Source: Candida dubliniensis CD36 (taxonomy: Eukaryota; Ascomycota; Pichiomycetes; Serinales; Debaryomycetaceae). From it: a stretch of 64,000 nucleotides of DNA. Both the position numbers and the translations under genes were made by a program. The notes beneath the pieces are model-generated. The model was not told where the DNA came from and searched no databases. It was given only the letters and a program-made list of their open reading frames with translations. The DNA lies in contig NC_012860.1 of the NCBI RefSeq assembly GCF_000026945.1, positions 2,790,001 through 2,854,000 of the forward strand, written 5' to 3'. Below are positions 1 through 9,736 of the stretch, piece by piece (positions within the stretch are counted from its first letter, which is position 1; each line of letters begins with the position of its first letter).

Positions 1-690
1 TGATTTTTATGAGTAAGATAGTGCCGAAGAAGTCACCCACCTAGGTTGAAAGACCAACCAGAATTCTTGGCCAAGTGATCTCGAACTTTTGGGCTCAACT
101 CCTGTTCTGCAAACAAATCTACTACAATTATGAAAATTTCATTTCTTTTTTTTGTGATCTGTGTGATCTGTGTTAATTATTCGTAGTTGTGTTACTATGT
201 TCTTTTGCTCATCATCACCACCACTACTTTTCCTGTATTCTGTTCCTATTCCTTCCTAAACGACTTACTTAATTACTGCCCTCTCTCTGCTTCTACTTTA
301 TAATTACATCTGATACGCGTCCTGTGGTTTCTTTTTTAGTGTTAATTTTAGATTTTTATAAAATCTGATTTTACTATTAAAAATTTCAAAATTTTTTTTT
401 TCTTCTTCTTCCCCTTTCTTCAATTTTTTTTGTTCTCTACCACAACAACAACAACAACAACTACATTCACCTCTGAATAGGGAAACCCAAAAACAAAAAA
501 AAAAAAACTGAAACAGAGAGAAATAAAAATTTTAGCAACACAACAACCCATTAATTTCTTTCCCTTGTCTTTTATTATCTTATATTCAACAAAATATTAC
601 TATTGGTTTCATTGTATTTTATTCCAGATCCCCATCACCTTTTTCATTTCATATCATTTGCAATATCATAGTATATAAACTACACATATA
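1..690 (+). promoter_or_regulatory. Upstream region of SPA2
   Basis: No gene is visible here. The stretch is rich in T and A homopolymers and has a short ACA/CAA repeat near 445-460, typical of a Candida promoter and 5' leader. One ACGCGT hexamer lies at 315-320; this is the MCB core bound by the MBF cell-cycle factor in yeasts, so G1/S control of SPA2 is possible, but a single copy is weak evidence. The first 120 bases may belong to a gene beyond the left edge; I could not assign them. Confidence 0.4.
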
Positions 691-3600
691 ATGAGTGAAA
701 AAGATCTTGTTCAACATTATAAAGTGTTGAAACAGTTTCTTGCTATATCGGATGATCAACAATCAAGATCCAAATCAAATTCATCTCGAGCCCAAAGAGC
801 CAGAGAGAAACTATTGAAATTATCATCAGCGCAATTCAAAGAGTTAAGTACCGATGTTTATGATGAATTAAGAAGAAGAATAGATGAAAGTAGATCAGAA
901 CCAGATTATTTGTTACCTAAATCTTCTTTCCACCCAAAAAGAAATCAAGCAAGACAAAAATTGGCATCTTTACCACAAACTAGATTCAAAGATTTAGTGG
1001 CTGATATCTCATATGAAATAGAACGAAGAGACTTGCACGTGGAAAGACAACTGCAACATTCACACACCACTTCAATGTCATCTAATGGAAGCCAGTTCCA
1101 ACATGAACGCAAATCATCGTTAGCTTCCAGTCATCATCGCAATGAATCTTCCAATGGTTATCATAGTCGTCTGGCATCACACCATTTGAATGACTTTGCC
1201 GCAACAAAAGAAGTTGACGAAGAGAAATTAAATGATAGTAAAGATGACTTGAACAACACTTCCAGCAAAAACATCACTATGCCAAATGCTGAAGCATCTA
1301 ATCAATCAATAGGTATTCAACCTTCTCAAGTAGTACCAACAAAGGCTAATCTTGATTGGTCTAGTGATGATGAAGGAGATGATGAACAAGAGGAAGAGGA
1401 AGAAGAAAAGGAAAAAGGAAAGAATATTTCTGATCCAGCACAAACACAACACCAACACTCCAACTCTATAAGTAATAATAGAGATATAAACACAAAAGGC
1501 GAGAGAAGTCTTAGTCATAATGAAAAGGATAGCGAATTAGCCAAGTTGGAGACATTAGTTAATGACCTCAAGAATAAGTTGAAAACAGCAGAGTCCGAAA
1601 GGTCAAAATTGAAAGGCAAGCTTGAGTCTCTTCAAGAAGATTATAATTTTTCTGTCAATCAAAACAAATCTCTCAGTGATGAGTTGGAGTCTTTAGGGAA
1701 AGAGAAAGAGCGTTGGATAACAAAGCACGACAACCTAACCAAATCTATAGGCAATTCTGATGAAAATTCTAAAGAGATAGAAAGATTGAAATCAATAAAT
1801 GCAGCATTGAGACTTGAGAACCAATCATTAAAGAATACCTCATCCAGTCCCAGAAGTGTTGGCAGCCCACCAACAGCAATCAATGCCATCAGTAGTACCA
1901 ATTCAGGTAATTCAGCTAAATTATCACAAAAGAGTGTGGATGAATTTTTGGAAAAGTTGGAAACTATTCAACTTTCTCCTGGATCGACTTCCAATAACCC
2001 ATCTACCCTAGAATTGAAAAACCAAATTAAGCTTTGGCAACGCCGATACGAAGATTCCAGATCCAATGCAATTGCACGGGATATCAAAAAGGCTTCATTA
2101 CCTAAAATGGAATTGAAGCCATTTGTTGCGTCTCACGGTTTAATTTCAATAAAATTAGTCAGTGATGCTCTTGCTTTGATTGATTCATTTTTGGGGTATT
2201 TAGCCAGTGAAAAATGTGATTCAGATATCTTGTTTGAAAAAATTTCTAAACTTGCAATTGTTATAAATGAAATTGCCAACCAAGGTGATCGTCAACGTTT
2301 GGGCAGTAATGAGCATTCAGTTATGTTAAGGGAAGCAGTTGCCTACTCATTAACTGCCACAAGATATCACGCTACATATAAGCAATTGTTTCCTCGTTAC
2401 ATTGTGGAAAAATCAATTGGTGAATTGAATTGTATACTTTGTGACTTGATAGCAGAGTGTAAGCTAAATGAGAATTCAACCAATTTAAGAGTGCTTGACG
2501 TGGAGACAAAAGTTCCTAAAAAGTCAGTAAATGAAGATTTTGGTGTTAGACCACTACGTATGGCCAATAAATTAAAGGTTAATCAGAGCCAACAAGAACC
2601 TACCCAAGAATCAAATTCAGAAACTAGAGCTTTACATTACGAGGAACAGTCTCCATTTATTGATGAGACAAGAGATAAACCAGTAAAATCCAAAGCTACA
2701 AGTGCATTCACAGCATTAAGAGCTCAAAGAGAGAAAGCTAGAGAAGAAAAATCATCAACAAATGCAGCTCATGCGGCGTCTTTTTCTAAGGGCGCAACAG
2801 TTGCAGCTACTGTTGGTGGTGCCCTGGTCCCTGCAGCTGCTCAAGTTGTTTCTGCATACGGAGACTCGCGTACAAAGAAATCTACGCATAATGTTGCTTT
2901 TAACGATAATCCTATTTCTATATCTCCAAGATATCAAAACTATGACTCTGATGAAAACGAAGATAATTTGAATGATGATGTACCTGCTGATGATAATTTT
3001 ACTAGGAAGCCAGTTGATGCTGATGTTCAAACTGGGAATCTCACTTCAGGAGGTTTTAGTACTAACAGCACACCAACTAAAGTCAAAGTTAGTCGATCAA
3101 TAAGTGCGGATGGTGTTGAACCCGAGTTCGCCACCAGCAATTCCAATTCCAATTTCCATGATAATGTCGGATATCAGAAATTGAGAAACTTGGACTCAGG
3201 TAACAATTTTGTCACGCAAAACTCAGGAAATTTGAATTCATATAAACCAAACTTGGATAAGTCTCCAGCTCGTGAGACCAGTTTAGATTCAAGTGAAGAC
3301 AAGTATGCTCTGCCAATGAGAGATACCGATCAAAGTTTTGATAACGACCAGGATGATAGCTTTGAAACTGCATACACATTTGGCAAGAATTTGGACAATG
3401 TTCATGAAAGCAATAGTAGAAAAGAAGATGTTGCCACACGAGGATTGAGTAATAACAATGAAGTGGCATCTCAAAAGGAGAATTTTGAAAATGAAGGCAA
3501 GAAGAAGGGAAGTATTGCCCTGTTAGCTTCTAAATATGAGAACAATCTTTCAGAACAACCCTCATCTCGAAAATACTCTCCGGTTAAGAATAAATCAGAG

Positions 3601-5046
3601 AAACTTCCACAAGGAGTTCAAGAATTAGCTAGAAGAATCACATCTCCAGAATCTTCACCAGAATCCCAAAAATCTATTTCACAAGCATCAAAGGTATCTC
3701 CAACAAAGAAAGGTGTTCTTGACAAAGTGAAACAATTTGAAAGTCCACAAAAAGAAGATGTACTTTCTTCTCCATCGCCAAAGAAATCACCAGGACAAGA
3801 TAAAGTTCCTTTCAAATCCATGAAGACTTCGTTTGAACTGAGTAAATCACTCAAAAACGAAAAAGATCCTGGGCAATTGTCAGCACCATTCAGTGCTATT
3901 CATCTGGTTTCTGAAGAAACATCTAAAAAAGGAGTTGAGAATTCTACTAGTGCTGGTGCTGCTGAAACATCTACTTCATCTGACACATCTACTTCAAGTT
4001 CTGCGCCAGTTAAAAGCAAAGGATTATTTCAATCACTTAGAGATAGATTCACTGGAGAAACAAAGAAAGAAGAAGAAGAAGAAGCACCACCACCAGAGGA
4101 TGAAGAATCAGGAAAGAACATTGAATCTTCTCAATCTGATGATACAATTTCTGATAATGAGAAACAAAATGATACTCAAAATGAGAATCTTATGAATACT
4201 GTTGAAACGTCACCACCAAAAGATGTTGATGATGAAATAATTGGTAAGCCTGTTCAAGTTCAATATCCCGAACAGAAGACTACACATGGTAGTGAACATG
4301 AGGCTGACAAAAGTAAAGAATTGCCAATAGAGAGGAAAGATGTAATGAAAGAACCTTCTTCAAAGGGAATCAAGCACGAACCAGAAGAAAGTAGTAAAAC
4401 TGAGCACAAGCCACAACAGCAAAGATCTTTATTACAAAAGTCTAAACAACAGAAACCAGCCACGCCGGCATCTGAAGAATCCTACAGTGAAGAAGAAGAA
4501 ACAGAGGAAGAAATCAGAGCCAGACAAAGACAAGAATATAGAAAGTCAATGGCGGCTGCTACTTTTAATGTGGATTTGTTTGATATTGATGATCCAGACA
4601 ACACATTAACTCAAGTTTTACTTTATTTGGAACATCAAACAGTGCAAGTTATCAACACAATTCAATCATTGCTTGCAGCTATTAAGAAGCCGAATGCTAC
4701 TAGAGGTGAATTACGTGAAAAGACCAAAGCTATCACTGTTGTGATTTCACAAATGACTGAGGCCACCAATACATCTATGAATCAAACTCGTAATGCTCAA
4801 TTAAAAGAACATGGAAGTTGGGTTGTTAAAAGTTTAGAAGATTGTTATCATAGAATGAATATTTTATGTAAACCTGGAGAAAAACCTGATACTTCATTTG
4901 CGGATAAGAATTTCAAACAAAGATTAGCAGGAATTTCATTTGATATTGCTAAATGTACTAAAGAATTAGTCAAAACGGTTGAAGAAGCTAGTCTTAAAGA
5001 AGATATTGCTTATCTTGATGCTAGAATAAGTCAAACTCTCGAATAA
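691..5046 (+). CDS. SPA2: Spa2, polarisome scaffold protein
   Basis: Scaffold of the polarisome, which sits at bud tips and hyphal tips and links the formin Bni1 and the actin machinery to the growth site. The 1451-residue product opens with two copies of the Spa2-homology repeat at about residues 34-63 and 84-113, each with the AR.KL..L....F..L..D..YE..RR pattern. A coiled coil follows at about 280-385, a conserved helical block at about 480-620, a long Ser/Pro/Glu/Lys-rich disordered region, and a conserved C-terminal domain from about 1315 to the end. Length and domain order fit Candida Spa2, which is similarly long. ATG at 691 follows an A-rich leader. It ends 158 bases before convergent CWC15. 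Its partner gene BNI1 lies at the other end of the window. Confidence 0.93.
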   Translation: MSEKDLVQHYKVLKQFLAISDDQQSRSKSNSSRAQRAREKLLKLSSAQFKELSTDVYDELRRRIDESRSEPDYLLPKSSFHPKRNQARQKLASLPQTRFKDLVADISYEIERRDLHVERQLQHSHTTSMSSNGSQFQHERKSSLASSHHRNESSNGYHSRLASHHLNDFAATKEVDEEKLNDSKDDLNNTSSKNITMPNAEASNQSIGIQPSQVVPTKANLDWSSDDEGDDEQEEEEEEKEKGKNISDPAQTQHQHSNSISNNRDINTKGERSLSHNEKDSELAKLETLVNDLKNKLKTAESERSKLKGKLESLQEDYNFSVNQNKSLSDELESLGKEKERWITKHDNLTKSIGNSDENSKEIERLKSINAALRLENQSLKNTSSSPRSVGSPPTAINAISSTNSGNSAKLSQKSVDEFLEKLETIQLSPGSTSNNPSTLELKNQIKLWQRRYEDSRSNAIARDIKKASLPKMELKPFVASHGLISIKLVSDALALIDSFLGYLASEKCDSDILFEKISKLAIVINEIANQGDRQRLGSNEHSVMLREAVAYSLTATRYHATYKQLFPRYIVEKSIGELNCILCDLIAECKLNENSTNLRVLDVETKVPKKSVNEDFGVRPLRMANKLKVNQSQQEPTQESNSETRALHYEEQSPFIDETRDKPVKSKATSAFTALRAQREKAREEKSSTNAAHAASFSKGATVAATVGGALVPAAAQVVSAYGDSRTKKSTHNVAFNDNPISISPRYQNYDSDENEDNLNDDVPADDNFTRKPVDADVQTGNLTSGGFSTNSTPTKVKVSRSISADGVEPEFATSNSNSNFHDNVGYQKLRNLDSGNNFVTQNSGNLNSYKPNLDKSPARETSLDSSEDKYALPMRDTDQSFDNDQDDSFETAYTFGKNLDNVHESNSRKEDVATRGLSNNNEVASQKENFENEGKKKGSIALLASKYENNLSEQPSSRKYSPVKNKSEKLPQGVQELARRITSPESSPESQKSISQASKVSPTKKGVLDKVKQFESPQKEDVLSSPSPKKSPGQDKVPFKSMKTSFELSKSLKNEKDPGQLSAPFSAIHLVSEETSKKGVENSTSAGAAETSTSSDTSTSSSAPVKSKGLFQSLRDRFTGETKKEEEEEAPPPEDEESGKNIESSQSDDTISDNEKQNDTQNENLMNTVETSPPKDVDDEIIGKPVQVQYPEQKTTHGSEHEADKSKELPIERKDVMKEPSSKGIKHEPEESSKTEHKPQQQRSLLQKSKQQKPATPASEESYSEEEETEEEIRARQRQEYRKSMAAATFNVDLFDIDDPDNTLTQVLLYLEHQTVQVINTIQSLLAAIKKPNATRGELREKTKAITVVISQMTEATNTSMNQTRNAQLKEHGSWVVKSLEDCYHRMNILCKPGEKPDTSFADKNFKQRLAGISFDIAKCTKELVKTVEEASLKEDIAYLDARISQTLE

Positions 5047-5204
5047 GAAGATGCTACAATAAAAAACAAACTAAAATAAAAAAAGAAATAAATGAATAAA
5101 TTAGAAAGTAAATTGCGATGTATTTATGTACTTGTATATTAGTTAAATATGTAATAATTTTTATCGTTTCATTTTTTAAAGAAAAGAATTATTTATTTGT
5201 AGAA

Positions 5205-5807
5205 TCAACGAATATATTTGGACATGAATTTTTGATGATGTTCAGAATTCAATGTATCAGTAGTATAAGTTTTATTATTTATTGATTGCTTTTTAGATTT
5301 ATTATTAAAAGTAGTTGACAGTCTCCAACTTTTCTTTTTCAGTGTAGTTTCATTGTTGTGTAAAGCTATTGAATTATTGGTGGTTGAATCTTGTTTTTCC
5401 TTTTCTCGTCGTATATTTTCTATTTCTTTTAAAAGTAACGCAGTATCATCATCTGAATCTTCTTCTGAGTCTTCATCTGATTCCTCTTCCGATTCCAGTT
5501 TTTCATTGGCGGATATCTCTGATTCATCATGATTTTTTGACAGTATTTCTATTTCATCGACTTCTTGGTTTGCTGGCTTATCCGTTATTTCTTTCTTGGG
5601 TTCAATCTTGAGTTTTTTAGTTGGTGGATTTATACTTTCATGTTTATGTGAATCATTAAACTCTGTGGTTGTCTTATCATTCTTGATATCTTGTCGATAT
5701 TTTATTGATGTTTGTTGAGGTAATCCCCTAGCATGTTTAATACTATCTTTTATTCTAATAACTTTTCCTCGTTTACTTTCTAATTGCGGTCTATGATTTG
5801 TTGACAT
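5205..5807 (-). CDS. CWC15: Cwc15, spliceosome component (Prp19 complex-associated)
   Basis: Small protein of the Prp19-associated (NineTeen) complex in the active spliceosome. The 200-residue product has the two family end signatures: an N-terminus with T.HRPQLE and a run of basic residues, and a C-terminus ending in SEYH-like HHQKFMSKYIR, matching the invariant F..KY.R end of Cwc15/AD002. The middle is acidic (about residues 85-125, with Glu/Asp/Ser runs), also as in the family. ATG at 5807. It is convergent with SPA2 and divergent from SOM1, with a 452-base gap between the starts. Confidence 0.85.
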   Translation of the reverse strand: MSTNHRPQLESKRGKVIRIKDSIKHARGLPQQTSIKYRQDIKNDKTTTEFNDSHKHESINPPTKKLKIEPKKEITDKPANQEVDEIEILSKNHDESEISANEKLESEEESDEDSEEDSDDDTALLLKEIENIRREKEKQDSTTNNSIALHNNETTLKKKSWRLSTTFNNKSKKQSINNKTYTTDTLNSEHHQKFMSKYIR

Positions 5808-6259
5808 ACTGATTAAATGAGATACGTAAGATATTGTCTATTAATGATAAAATTTGTAATCAAAAATAGAAAGAGTTGTCGATGCCGTTTTAAAAAGAAA
5901 AGATGTTTGTGGAGAGAGAGATGTTGATATTGACCAAAAAGCACGACTCCTAAATACCTGGCCAAGCGTTTACCCAATTGAAGTTTGATTTGAAAATGAT
6001 ATAAAGAACTAAGACAAGTTCTTTGCTAGAAGTAGATATGATAATAAAGGAAAAGATTTTATTCTGTGGTTATTATCTTTCATGAACGTTGGAATACCAT
6101 TCAATATACTTGAAAGAGTAAACTCGAACAAGTAAGAGCACCAAAAAAAAAAAAAAAGACAGAGGGGATCGTTAATCAATATAGACAACCCTCCCAAATA
6201 TCATCTTTCTTTTCAGTTGGAAAACACTACAACAACAACAAGAACTATCCAAATCAACA
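5808..6259. promoter_or_regulatory. Divergent promoter region CWC15 / SOM1
   Basis: This 452-base gap separates the starts of CWC15 (minus) and SOM1 (plus). It holds a poly-A run near 6144-6157 and a CAA-rich leader just before SOM1. No coding frame with an ATG and conserved features was seen. No specific binding site can be supported. Confidence 0.35.
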
Positions 6260-6661
6260 ATGGCACCTCCAGTACCTGTTTATACCATATCAGAAGTACG
6301 AAAACAATACAAAGATCAATTAGAGAATCCTCAGAAATATAGATGTCAATTGAGATCTATAACTCAACATGAATGTACATTTAGACCCACAACTATTAGA
6401 AATGAAAATGTGACATCAGAAATTATATGTTTACCATTTAAACGAATTTTCCAACGATGTTTAGTACCGACTATAACCAAGACTGCCGATGGTAAAAAAT
6501 TAAGAATTGAAAAATGGATAAATATTGAAATCACTGATGATCAAACTAATCATGATTTGGTTGATCCCGATAGTAAATATGGTAAAGATGTTCAAGATTT
6601 TTTAAATGCTGAACGAGAGTTTAAGAAATTTATGGAGATTGAATCGGATGGTAATTTATAG
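6260..6661 (+). CDS. SOM1: Som1-like subunit of the mitochondrial inner membrane protease
   Basis: Som1 is the small third subunit of the IMP complex, which trims sorting signals from proteins of the intermembrane space. The 133-residue product starts MAPPVPVYT, like the MAPPT start of yeast Som1. It has the family core around residues 28-70, a C-L..I.Q.EC.F block followed by a CLPFKR.F..C pattern, with cysteines placed as in yeast. A later EITDDQTN resembles the end of the yeast protein. It is longer than yeast Som1 (74 residues), with an insert between core and tail and a charged extension, as is common in filamentous and Candida homologues. The start is a good ATG after a CAACAA-rich leader. 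Confidence 0.8.
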   Translation: MAPPVPVYTISEVRKQYKDQLENPQKYRCQLRSITQHECTFRPTTIRNENVTSEIICLPFKRIFQRCLVPTITKTADGKKLRIEKWINIEITDDQTNHDLVDPDSKYGKDVQDFLNAEREFKKFMEIESDGNL

Positions 6662-6796
6662 AATATAAAATAGTACTTGTTTATTCTTATTCTAACAAAA
6701 ACAAACATACATAGAAAGAAAGAATATAAAAAATGAAATAGTGATAGAACAAAATGCAATTTAGCAAATGACAATATAATAACAATAATTCATTAT

Positions 6797-7283
6797 CTAA
6801 TAAGTAGAACCTTCAGGTGGTTGTTGTAATTTTTTATTTGTAGGTGATGCCATACTTTTTCTTAATTCCAATAAGATAGTTTCCATAGTATAAGATCGTT
6901 TCCAATTTTTTAAAGTATCAAATTCTTCAACCAAGACATGACCATTTTTATCTACACAAGGTAAATTAATTTTAGAAACAAATGTAACTATTGGTGGTTT
7001 ATCAGGATAACTTTCATCACAAATAATATTTAATGAATATATTCTATTTTCATGATTCAGATGTGGAGGACCAAGAATGGTACCATTCCAATATGTCATG
7101 GTAATATCATCTTGATTAGTTAATCCATAACTAATTGATTCTGCTCCTAAACCTTTTTCACCTTTTTCTAATTCTTCTAATAATTTGAAATTTCTTGGAC
7201 TATCAAAAATGGATAGTTAGTATATGAGTAAACCAATATCAATCAATGGGGTTTCTTAAAGTTTATACTCACATTTTTGACAT
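6797..7283 (-). CDS. MMS2: Mms2, ubiquitin-conjugating enzyme variant (one intron)
   Basis: Catalytically inactive E2 variant that pairs with Ubc13 to build Lys63-linked ubiquitin chains on PCNA for error-free DNA damage tolerance. Exon 1 is 7273-7283, only ATGTCAAAAAT. The intron is 7200-7272 (73 bases), with donor GTGAGT, branch TACTAAC and acceptor GATAG. Exon 2 is 6797-7199. The spliced frame gives 137 residues starting MSKIPRNFKLLEELEKGEKG, the same length as yeast Mms2 and nearly collinear with it (TILGPPHLNHENRIYSL, INLPCV, NWKRSYTMETILLELRK). The E2 HPN motif is absent, as expected for a UEV. Exon 1 is too short to be found as an open frame. It shares a divergent promoter with MAD1. 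Confidence 0.95.
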
Positions 7284-7639
7284 TATATTTGTATATCTAT
7301 TATTATTATTATTTGCAATGAAACTATATATATGACAAAACTGAAAAAAAATCAATCAATAATATGGAAGGGTAACGGTAATGATAAAAGAAGGTCAAAT
7401 TGGTGTAAAGTGGGAATTGATTTAGAAAAAGCTTTCCATTTCGTGTCCGCTGATTCAAAAAAAAGCAATTCTTACTTGGTGTAAATGTCGTCTGACTTTT
7501 CACTATGTCCTTCTTTCTCTCGCACGACATTCACTTTTGCATTTAAACGACAACACGACATTTATAATAAATTTTTCTAGACAACAACAACAAGCATAGA
7601 TCCTTCCATTCCAAATTAATACCCATTTACCAACTGACA
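7284..7639. promoter_or_regulatory. Divergent promoter MMS2 / MAD1 with repeated AATGTCGTG-type motifs
   Basis: Within 80 bases there are three copies of an A/G-ATGTCGT(G) motif: 7483-7491 (AAATGTCGT), 7523-7531 and 7554-7563 (both on the minus strand, reading CACGACATT). Similar motifs recur in two other promoters of this window. They lie between the two starts and could serve both genes. No coding frame is supported here. Confidence 0.4.
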
Positions 7640-9718
7640 ATGTCAACAGGTTCATCACCATTTGTTGATCATAGGTCAAACAATAGCATTAATAGTAATA
7701 ATAATAGCAGTATACTTAATGAAAACTCAATCTCCAAGGCATATGTTTCCAAATTAGAATTTCAATTAGATACCATCAAGACTGAAAACCGTATTCTTCA
7801 ACAAGAGAAAGAACAAGTTGCATCAGATTATCGTAAAATCATAGATGAAAAGAATCAAGAACTTGAAAATTTGAAATTGAATTTTAAATATATTTATGAT
7901 GAGAAGAATCAATTGGAATCTAAATTGACTAATCAAGAACAAGTCTCCTCAAGTAATATAAATCAATTATCTGAAGAAATTCAAACTTATAAACGGGAGA
8001 ATTTGAAATTGACCAAAGATTATAATTCATTACTTGATAAATTTAATAAACTTAATCGAAAGAACCAACAAATTGTGCATGATTTGAATAAAGAAATCGA
8101 AGTAAATGATAAATTACAACAAGAATTGAAAGTTAAAGAAAAAACAAATCAAGAATTACAAAAGACCAGTGATACAGCAATTATTGAATTAGAACAATAT
8201 TCTAAAATATTAGATAAGAAAAATGGATCAGATAATTTATTATATAAAAATTTAACTACCAAAAGTGACAATTTACAAAATATCAATCATCAATTACAAA
8301 CTAAAATAGATCAATTGTTACAAAATAAAACATCGAACGAATTATTGAAACAACAAAACCAATCATTGTTCAAGAAATTACAGAATTTGGAGAATATCGA
8401 ATCCAAATATTTACAATTGGAAATTGAAAAGCTTCAATTAGAAACTAAATATAATGATTTGTTTAAAGCATTGGATACAGCTATAACTTTGTCAAATGAA
8501 CACAAAGATATTGAGAAGAATAATGATGACACTGTTCGTACTAGTAAAGTGAAAAGTTTTATTGACTATTGTAATAATCTTCAAGCGAAAAACCTTACTT
8601 TACAAGAGAAATATGATTCCAAAATTCTACAAGTGAAAGAATTAACTAAAGAATTAGAAGATCACGCTAAAGAAATTGAAACGGATTATCTCCCCACAAT
8701 TACTGATTTAGAATCCAAATTAAAAGTATATGCTGAACAAAATACTAAATTGGAACGAACAAAATCATTACGAGAAAAAGAAATTACATTTTTAAGAAAC
8801 CTGTTGAAACAAATGGAACAAATACATGCTAATCAACAGAAAAAGCAAGAAAAAGAAGAAAATACCGAAGATAAATCAATTCTGCAATATATGACCAATT
8901 TAGAGAAATTAGTCGATGAATACAAAACCAAGATTGATGAATTAGAGAAGAAAAACTTGGAATATAAATCATCAACTATAACAGATGAGAATAACTCCAA
9001 TAAGCGTCGAAGACTGGTGGAAGGTAATTATTCATTTAAAACTCAAGTAATGGAATTAGAAAAAGAAAACATTGAGATATCATCTAAACTTAAACAAGCA
9101 GAATCAACAATTGAACAATTGAAATTTAAAATATCTGAATTAGATAAAGTTGAAACTAAAAAAGAACAATATCGTATATTACAATTAAAGAACAATTTAA
9201 TTTCTCAAGATCAATTTATTAAACAATCAACATTAATTGCTCTTCGGAAAGAAAATGAAGAATTAATTAACAAATATATTAAGAATTCACCTATAGAAGA
9301 GTCAATACCCAAAGGGGTATTCCAACGTCAAGAAGATGATAAACAAAGATTACAAACACAAATTGATCATTTAACTAAACGATCAATTCGATTAAGAGAA
9401 GTTTTCACCAAGAAAAGTAAAGATATTATTACTGTGATAGCGAAATATTTTGGATTTATCATTGAATTTTTACCTAATCCAATAAACCCTACCGATTTAT
9501 TTTCCAGAATTAAATTAAGATCAAGATATATTCCAATTGAAGAAGATTGTTATTTAATTATTGATATTGAAAATCGAGGATTAAAAGCTCATGGGAATTT
9601 CCAATTTAAACAAATTTGTGAAGAATTAGCTCAATATTGGGTGAATGAAAATAATCAATTTCCATGTTTATTAAGTGCCGTCAATTTAAAACTTTACGAG
9701 ATATATACTACTAAATAA
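7640..9718 (+). CDS. MAD1: Mad1, spindle assembly checkpoint coiled-coil protein
   Basis: Kinetochore-recruited checkpoint protein that binds Mad2 and templates its inhibition of the anaphase-promoting complex. The 692-residue product is almost wholly coiled coil from about 35 to 590, then has a compact C-terminal domain (about 590-692) with the ..KYFGF.IEFLPN... and DCYLIIDIENRGLK pattern of the Mad1 head. A Mad2-interaction-like stretch RILQLKNN sits at 512-519, in the same context (followed by F..., then ST..ALRKEN) as in yeast. RLREVF at about 584 matches the RLK-region used for Bub1 binding. The usual proline closing the Mad2 motif is not present. It ends 18 bases from the convergent PRP6 stop. 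Confidence 0.85.
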   Translation: MSTGSSPFVDHRSNNSINSNNNSSILNENSISKAYVSKLEFQLDTIKTENRILQQEKEQVASDYRKIIDEKNQELENLKLNFKYIYDEKNQLESKLTNQEQVSSSNINQLSEEIQTYKRENLKLTKDYNSLLDKFNKLNRKNQQIVHDLNKEIEVNDKLQQELKVKEKTNQELQKTSDTAIIELEQYSKILDKKNGSDNLLYKNLTTKSDNLQNINHQLQTKIDQLLQNKTSNELLKQQNQSLFKKLQNLENIESKYLQLEIEKLQLETKYNDLFKALDTAITLSNEHKDIEKNNDDTVRTSKVKSFIDYCNNLQAKNLTLQEKYDSKILQVKELTKELEDHAKEIETDYLPTITDLESKLKVYAEQNTKLERTKSLREKEITFLRNLLKQMEQIHANQQKKQEKEENTEDKSILQYMTNLEKLVDEYKTKIDELEKKNLEYKSSTITDENNSNKRRRLVEGNYSFKTQVMELEKENIEISSKLKQAESTIEQLKFKISELDKVETKKEQYRILQLKNNLISQDQFIKQSTLIALRKENEELINKYIKNSPIEESIPKGVFQRQEDDKQRLQTQIDHLTKRSIRLREVFTKKSKDIITVIAKYFGFIIEFLPNPINPTDLFSRIKLRSRYIPIEEDCYLIIDIENRGLKAHGNFQFKQICEELAQYWVNENNQFPCLLSAVNLKLYEIYTTK

Positions 9719-9736
9719 ATAGGCCCGTGTATATTA

